DNA from: an uncultured Bacteroidota bacterium
GTDB lineage: Bacteria > Bacteroidota > Bacteroidia > Bacteroidales > SZUA-534
Assembly: GCA_937900725.1 (NCBI GenBank)
Contig: CALCFP010000411.1
Span: 1 to 9,632 of the forward strand
DNA length: 9,632 bases
Reading direction: 5' to 3'
How positions within the stretch are numbered: position 1 is the first letter of the stretch; every line of letters begins with the position of its first letter. Made by a program: the position numbers and the translations under genes. The notes under the pieces were generated by a model that ran no database searches, was not told the DNA's origin, and saw only the letters and a list, made by a program, of their open reading frames with translations. Of the stretch, positions 5,944 through 9,632 are shown piece by piece.

Positions 5944-6264
5944 TTATTTTCTCTTTCCCGCAATATTGTAAACCTCATTGTCAGACCTTACGGAAATGAC
6001 CAAAATGTACATTTCGTGGGTTTTCTGATCCTCGACCAATTTGTAAACCACACGTATCCCGATGTCGCGGAACTTGATTTTCAGCAAACCTGCAAGATTG
6101 TTTCCTCCCTTGTTTCCTAAAGGTTTGCCATAACCACCCTCGCTTTGTGGTTTCGGATTTGCCGAAACTTTAAGAATGCCTTTTAGGACTATCTTTTTTA
6201 CCGAACCGTCAAGCCTGCTCAATTCCTCGTAGGCCGAAGGGTGATATTTTATGGTCCACTCCAT
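5944..6264 (-). CDS. RelE/ParE-family toxin
   Basis: A 106-residue small basic protein. Features that fit the RelE/ParE superfamily are the N-terminal WTIKYHPSAYEELSRLD (3-19), a helix rich in lysine, a central GYGKPLGNKGGNNLAGLLKIKF stretch (44-65), the strand IGIRVVYKLVED (68-79) with Arg71 and Tyr74, and a C-terminal strand EMYILVISVRSDNEVY (84-99) with Arg93 and Tyr99. RelE members cut mRNA on the ribosome and ParE members poison gyrase; which applies here cannot be told, although the arginine/tyrosine set leans to RelE. Its ATG shares one base with the antitoxin stop (TAATG), so translation is coupled. It appears intact. sufB follows after 23 bases. Confidence 0.85.
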   Translation of the reverse strand: MEWTIKYHPSAYEELSRLDGSVKKIVLKGILKVSANPKPQSEGGYGKPLGNKGGNNLAGLLKIKFRDIGIRVVYKLVEDQKTHEMYILVISVRSDNEVYNIAGKRK

Positions 6265-6584
6265 TACTCGATATCCACTTCAATATCATTTAAATCCGCA
6301 TCCGTAAGTCCTTCCTTCTCCATAACCTCATCGTGCGTAAGGCAGGCTGTCTTTTCAGAAAGACGGCCTTGAGCCTCCGCCATAAGAATGGCGTTTTCGT
6401 ATTCCTCCATCAGTTTTTGATAATCTTTTGGGCTCATCAGAACACATTCGGGCACATTGTTTTTCACGACTATCCTGATGCCCGACTTCTTTACCTCGGA
6501 AAATATCTGATTCGCCTTGCCCTTGTTGAAACAACTTATTGGAACAATGGAATCAAGAACATTGATTGAGTTTAGTGTATTCAT
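6264..6584 (-). CDS. Phd/YefM-family antitoxin
   Basis: A 106-residue antitoxin directly upstream of the toxin. Residues about 13-58 fit the Phd/YefM N-terminal DNA-binding fold: VPISCFNKGKANQIFSEVKK (14-33), GIRIVVKNNVPECVLMSPKDY (35-55), then a helix LMEEYENAILMAEAQGRL (58-75). The acidic end (84-106, HDEVMEKEGLTDADLND and on) is the usual flexible toxin-binding tail. Members of this family repress their own operon, and a perfect 16-bp palindrome lies at its promoter. The start at 6584 is chosen because it is the first ATG after that promoter and leaves a leader of about 40 bases. Confidence 0.87.
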   Translation of the reverse strand: MNTLNSINVLDSIVPISCFNKGKANQIFSEVKKSGIRIVVKNNVPECVLMSPKDYQKLMEEYENAILMAEAQGRLSEKTACLTHDEVMEKEGLTDADLNDIEVDIE

Positions 6585-6612
6585 AGCCTTTAACCATTAT
6601 CACAAAAACATA

Positions 6613-6628
6613 TCGATAAATTTATCGA
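6613..6628. promoter_or_regulatory. Palindromic operator of the toxin-antitoxin operon
   Basis: TCGATAAATTTATCGA is a perfect 16-bp palindrome. It directly abuts the -7 box at 6629-6636 and would cover the transcription start. Position and symmetry fit a repressor site for the Phd/YefM antitoxin, alone or with the toxin. Binding is inferred, not shown. Confidence 0.7.
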
Positions 6629-6659
6629 CAAATATATTTATTTTTAATATGACTGCCAA
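6629..6659 (-). promoter_or_regulatory. Bacteroidota-type promoter of the toxin-antitoxin operon
   Basis: On the minus strand, TTG (6657-6659) is followed after 20 bases by TATATTTG (6629-6636), an exact TAnnTTTG match. It is the best promoter I can see upstream of sufB and could also serve sufB, the Dabb gene, sufC and sufD. Confidence 0.7.
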
Positions 6660-6660
6660 C

Positions 6661-6689
6661 GGCTTTTTACCGACTTTGTAGTCAAAGCC
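6661..6689 (-). terminator. Weak hairpin after the DUF4837 gene
   Basis: On the minus strand GGCTTT (6689-6684) pairs with AAAGCC (6666-6661), and inside it GACT-ACAA-AGTC forms a second stem, leaving a bulge. No clean T run follows. It may weakly separate the lipoprotein gene from the toxin-antitoxin promoter that begins two bases further on; it could equally be chance. Confidence 0.3.
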
Positions 6690-6718
6690 TGCCAAATGCA
6701 AGGTTGCCTTCAAATACA

Positions 6719-7720
6719 TTATTCCACAAAGTTGATAGTCTGCATTATTGCCTCCACTTGGCGCATATAGTTGCGTTTGTCCTTCTTGCCCGCGTAAACG
6801 TAGCCATCGACAGTGACAATGCGGTTGCGCTTTTCATCGTATTGCGAAATGCTGACAAACGGCCCGCCCATAAAGTCGCCTTTGGTTTCCCACAATCCGC
6901 GCAGTTCGGCTGTATATTTTCCGTGCAGGCTGTACGAGCGGAAAGTGGTTACATCCTCGTACATTACGGTTGTCATATATGAGCCGTCGCGTGGTCCGCC
7001 CACGTAGTTTTTGCACATCTGGTTGCGTGTAGCAATCAGTCGGTCGCGGGTGAATGCGAGTGTGTCGGTGTAGTCGTAGTAATAGACGAAGATGCCTTGA
7101 CTGATTTCTGGCGTCTCGTGCGAAATCCATACGAAGTTGTTTGTGTCCATATCATAGGTGTAGCCTTTGGGAATGGTCATATTTATTCCGCACGACTTTT
7201 CGAGTCTGGCCTGCACTTCGCGGTCAGGGAAGGTGGAGTAGTTTCTGATAATGCGGTCCTGCTCGGCTTTAAGAATGATGCCGACTAGTTTGTCGCGGTT
7301 GTCTAAAATCAATTTAATAAACTCCTGAACACTTGGTGCAGTAATCTTGACAATGGTCTGTGGCTTGGCCCAAATATCGTAAGCCACCTTGATGCCCGAA
7401 ACACTGTCGGCAACAATGTTGCAATCGATGATGTTGCGGTGACGCTGGAAAATCTCTGAAAAAGCGCTGTTCGGGATATGCACCAAGTCGAACATAGGCT
7501 CACTTTGCGGCAAACCTGGCACGTCTTCGCATAAAACGTTCAGCAAGGTATCGACTGATGATTTCCAAACCTCGTCCTCAATAATCAGCACGACCTCGCC
7601 TGCGGCGCCCGATATCTCGGGAAGCATTTTCTCGCGCACTTTGTTGCTATTGCACGATGTGAGCACCGTGGTGGCGAACATTGCCACAAGGAACAGCCAT
7701 TTTTTCGTTTTCATAAGCAT
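6719..7720 (-). CDS. DUF4837-type lipoprotein of unknown function
   Basis: From the start at 7720 the protein has 333 residues. The open frame extends upstream to an ATG at 7804, but the extra 28 residues come before a typical lipoprotein signal (KTKKWLFLVAMFATTVLTSC, lipobox LTSC), so I chose the internal start. The second ATG two codons later (7714) is equally possible. The mature part begins at the lipobox Cys, which would be lipid-anchored. Recognisable stretches are GEVVLIIEDEVWKSSVDTLL soon after the signal, and IPKGYTYDMDTNNFVWI and GPRDGSYMTTVMYEDV in the second half. It resembles Bacteroidota proteins of the DUF4837 family. The function of that family is not known to me. It follows the HEPN gene by 109 bases, with no clear promoter seen. 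Confidence 0.75.
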   Translation of the reverse strand: MLMKTKKWLFLVAMFATTVLTSCNSNKVREKMLPEISGAAGEVVLIIEDEVWKSSVDTLLNVLCEDVPGLPQSEPMFDLVHIPNSAFSEIFQRHRNIIDCNIVADSVSGIKVAYDIWAKPQTIVKITAPSVQEFIKLILDNRDKLVGIILKAEQDRIIRNYSTFPDREVQARLEKSCGINMTIPKGYTYDMDTNNFVWISHETPEISQGIFVYYYDYTDTLAFTRDRLIATRNQMCKNYVGGPRDGSYMTTVMYEDVTTFRSYSLHGKYTAELRGLWETKGDFMGGPFVSISQYDEKRNRIVTVDGYVYAGKKDKRNYMRQVEAIMQTINFVE

Positions 7721-7829
7721 ATAGTTTTTGAAATAGTAATCATTCTCCCCTTTTGTCATTTTATATCTAAAAATCCACGCCGAAAAGACATTTTCTTCAT
7801 TCATTTATTCAGCCACACATAGTTTTATT

Positions 7830-8237
7830 TTACTTCAACAATTTTCTGGCATATTCAATCACTTGCCCCACCAATTTCTCAGTTGGCTCAACATAGGGCA
7901 ACACGTCATCTTTGGTCAATCCGTAAGTGTCGTCATAATCGCCTGTTTGCCGCATTGTGAACAATTCGTGATATAATCGGCCTATTTCAGCAGGGAAAAT
8001 ACCTGTTTTAATAAACCGCATACCGAAAAGATGAATTACTCCACTATGTGTTTGTGCCACATCGCCGTTGGCTATAAGCAATGCCGACACTGCATTGTAA
8101 GCGGCATAGTAAAGACGGTTTGCAATAGTTTCCCAATATTCCAACTCCATAATACCTTTTGCTTGCTCAAGGGCACGAATGGCTTTGTCAACCCGGAACT
8201 CTACAACAGCGAGCCTTTCTTCATCCGACATACTCAT
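7830..8237 (-). CDS. HEPN domain protein of an MNT-HEPN pair
   Basis: A 135-residue all-helical protein of the HEPN superfamily. NRLYYAAYNAVSALL (40-54), THSGVIHLFGMRF (63-75) and RQTGDYDD (96-103) are typical of HEPN proteins paired with small nucleotidyltransferases. Many HEPN toxins are RNases with an Rx4-6H motif; I cannot find one here. The Arg96-x4-Tyr101 block lies where such a motif would be expected. In characterised type VII systems the MNT protein silences HEPN by AMPylating a tyrosine near its active site, and Tyr101 would be the candidate. Its ATG overlaps the MNT stop by four bases (ATGA); a second ATG two codons later is possible. A toxin role is inference. Confidence 0.85.
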   Translation of the reverse strand: MSMSDEERLAVVEFRVDKAIRALEQAKGIMELEYWETIANRLYYAAYNAVSALLIANGDVAQTHSGVIHLFGMRFIKTGIFPAEIGRLYHELFTMRQTGDYDDTYGLTKDDVLPYVEPTEKLVGQVIEYARKLLK

Positions 8238-8566
8238 AAGGCAACTCCCTCTCTCATGACGTTCTTGTAAAATGGCGTAAAACTTTTTGATTCCCAGTCT
8301 TTTATAGTATACATAATGGGGTTTATCATCTCATCTATCTGCCATCCCAATTCTCGAATGGGATATGATATGTTGTTCATATCGTCTGACGTTATTCGGT
8401 CTTTGTCAAGCAAGACAAGTACGTCCCAGTCGCTGTTGCGACGAGCGTCGCCACGCGCACGAGAACCGAACAAAATAGTGCGAGCCTTATATGGGCCAGC
8501 CTTGTGCAGCACTTTTTCAATGCCACTGGCAATCATATTTCTGTGTACGTTCTCTGGCTGACTCAT
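8234..8566 (-). CDS. MNT-type minimal nucleotidyltransferase (antitoxin candidate)
   Basis: A 110-residue protein of the pol-beta nucleotidyltransferase superfamily. The catalytic signature is intact: GSRARGDARRNSDWD (34-48), with GS at 34-35 and metal-binding Asp46 and Asp48. Asp78 in WQIDEM is a candidate third carboxylate. Such minimal enzymes next to HEPN genes can transfer AMP to the HEPN partner and neutralise it; many pairs are untested. The gene precedes the HEPN gene and overlaps it by ATGA, so the two are translationally coupled. A candidate promoter lies just upstream at 8593-8622. Length is normal for the group. Confidence 0.9.
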   Translation of the reverse strand: MSQPENVHRNMIASGIEKVLHKAGPYKARTILFGSRARGDARRNSDWDVLVLLDKDRITSDDMNNISYPIRELGWQIDEMINPIMYTIKDWESKSFTPFYKNVMREGVAL

Positions 8567-8592
8567 AATGTTTTTTCTATCTGTAAAACGAC

Positions 8593-8622
8593 TAAAAGTA
8601 CTAAAAAGTAAATTGTTCTCAA
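8593..8622 (-). promoter_or_regulatory. Candidate promoter of the MNT-HEPN pair
   Basis: On the minus strand TTG (8620-8622) is followed after 19 bases by TACTTTTA (8593-8600), one base off TAnnTTTG. It leaves a leader of about 20 bases before the MNT start at 8566. It lies in the 82-base gap after lepA, where I see no convincing terminator, so read-through from lepA is also possible. Confidence 0.5.
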
Positions 8623-8648
8623 ACCTGTATTTTTAAAGTCTTTAGGCA

Positions 8649-9632
8649 TCAATCGTCCAATTTCAGCACGGCAAGGAACGCCTTTTGCGGAACTTCAACC
8701 GTACCAATCTGGCGCATACGTTTCTTTCCTTCCTTCTGTTTCTCGAGCAGTTTGCGCTTACGCGAAACATCGCCACCGTAACACTTGGCGGTAACATCCT
8801 TGCGCACGGCCTTCACAGTCTCGCGGGCGATAATCTTGGCGCCAATGGCGGCCTGAATGGCAACATCGAACTGTTGGCGCGGTATCAGGTCCTTGAGTTT
8901 CTCGCACATCCGGCGTCCCAAATCGTAGGCGTGGTCGGTATGGATAAGCGACGACAGGGCATCAACGCCTTCGCCGTTCAGCAGTATGTCGAGTTTTACA
9001 AGCGATGCCCGCTCGTAGGTTGACGGGTGATAGTCGAACGATGCGTATCCTTTTGATATACTCTTCAGGCGGTCGTAGAAGTCGAACACAATCTCCGACA
9101 ACGGCATATCGAACGTGACCTCGACACGGTTGCCTGCCACGTATGTCTGGTTTTTGAGAATTCCGCGCTTGTCGATGCAGAGTTTCATTATGCTTCCCAC
9201 ATAGTCAACTTGTGATATTATGGTTGCGTTTATGTAAGGCTCCTCAATATAATCGATTACATTGATAGGCGGCAATCCCGATGGATTGTGAACCTCAAGT
9301 TTCTCGCCTTTCTTGGTGTAGCACAGGTACGACACGTTGGGCACGGTTGTTATAACATCCATGTTGAATTCGCGGTCGAGGCGTTCCTGCACAATCTCCA
9401 TATGCAGAAGTCCGAGAAATCCGCAACGGAAGCCGAATCCAAGAGCCGCTGACGATTCGGGCTGGAATGTCAGTGATGCATCGTTGAGTTGAAGTTTCTC
9501 GAGCGATGCGCGAAGGTCCTCGTACTCGTCGGCAACAACAGGATAGACACCTGCAAACACCATCGACTTGACTTCCTCAAAGCCCTCTATGGCCTTTTCG
9601 CACGGGCGCTCGACGTGAGTGATTGTATCGCC
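8649..9632 (-). CDS. lepA: Elongation factor 4 (LepA), C-terminal part
   Basis: The frame is open from the window edge to the stop at 8649 and gives the last 327 residues of a protein normally near 600. The edge falls at GDTITHVERPCEKAIEGF, near the end of domain II, so the GTPase domain is outside. Diagnostic stretches are KSMVFAGVYPV, LNDASLTFQPESSAALGFGF, CGFLGLLHMEIVQERLDREF, and the lysine-rich LepA-specific end GDVSRKRKLLEKQKEGKKRM followed by QIGTVEVPQKAFLAVLKLDD. LepA binds the ribosome, hydrolyses GTP and affects translation initiation, back-translocation or ribosome assembly, depending on the study. The ATG at 9563 is internal and not the start. Confidence 0.97.
   Translation of the reverse strand, partial: GDTITHVERPCEKAIEGFEEVKSMVFAGVYPVVADEYEDLRASLEKLQLNDASLTFQPESSAALGFGFRCGFLGLLHMEIVQERLDREFNMDVITTVPNVSYLCYTKKGEKLEVHNPSGLPPINVIDYIEEPYINATIISQVDYVGSIMKLCIDKRGILKNQTYVAGNRVEVTFDMPLSEIVFDFYDRLKSISKGYASFDYHPSTYERASLVKLDILLNGEGVDALSSLIHTDHAYDLGRRMCEKLKDLIPRQQFDVAIQAAIGAKIIARETVKAVRKDVTAKCYGGDVSRKRKLLEKQKEGKKRMRQIGTVEVPQKAFLAVLKLDD

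Noticed and set aside
5984..6025. Possible -7 box for sufB inside the toxin gene (TACATTTTG on the minus strand)
   Set aside because: It has one T too many for TAnnTTTG and I see no TTG at the right spacing.
7721..7804. N-terminal extension of the lipoprotein to the ATG at 7804
   Set aside because: The extra residues would precede a complete lipoprotein signal peptide, which must be at the N-terminus to work.
8649..9563. LepA starting at the ATG at 9563
   Set aside because: The frame stays open to the window edge, and the 23 upstream codons read as conserved LepA sequence, so the gene is cut by the window rather than starting here.

Overview
The window looks like chromosomal DNA of a member of the Bacteroidota, most likely order Bacteroidales. 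The promoter-like sites fit the Bacteroidota pattern (TTG, about 19-21 bases, TAnnTTTG), Shine-Dalgarno sequences are not evident, and the gene content fits: a SufBCD system, a DUF4837-type lipoprotein, and BspA-like leucine-rich-repeat proteins with a type IX-like C-terminal tail. This assignment comes from reading the sequence, not from a search. All eleven supported genes lie on the minus strand, so transcription runs from position 9632 towards 1.

In transcription order: (1) 9632-8649, the C-terminal half of the ribosome-associated GTPase LepA (EF4), cut by the window edge. (2) 8566-7830, a nucleotidyltransferase (MNT) gene and a HEPN gene overlapping by ATGA, behind their own candidate promoter. 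(3) 7720-6719, a DUF4837-type lipoprotein. (4) 6584-5944, a Phd/YefM antitoxin and a RelE/ParE toxin sharing one base (TAATG), behind a near-consensus promoter whose -7 box touches a perfect 16-bp palindrome. (5) 5920-1815, the iron-sulfur cluster assembly genes sufB, sufC and sufD, with a small Dabb-domain gene between sufB and sufC. (6) 1814-1322, about 490 bases without a gene, filled with hairpins and palindromes of a repeat-element type. (7) 1171-257, a secreted BspA-like LRR protein closed by a strong terminator, followed by the promoter, leader and first 11 codons of a second gene with the same 5' end (33-1).

How they may work together: SufB, SufC and SufD form the scaffold/ATPase complex that builds Fe-S clusters. 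The cysteine desulfurase SufS and a sulfur carrier (SufE/SufU) are not next to them here. sufB starts only 23 bases after the toxin stop, and I see no promoter in that gap, so the suf genes may be read from the autoregulated toxin-antitoxin promoter or from a promoter I cannot recognise. The two small toxin-antitoxin-like pairs and the lipoprotein gene lie between two housekeeping loci (lepA and suf), which looks like a site of accessory gene insertion. The LRR genes look like repeated single-gene cassettes, each with its own promoter and leader.

The most unusual points are the toxin-antitoxin operon placed directly upstream of suf, the Dabb gene within the suf cluster flanked by two related hairpins, the duplicated LRR promoter-leader cassette with a one-base difference in the -7 box, the HEPN protein without a recognisable Rx4-6H motif, and the multi-hairpin element between sufD and the LRR gene.
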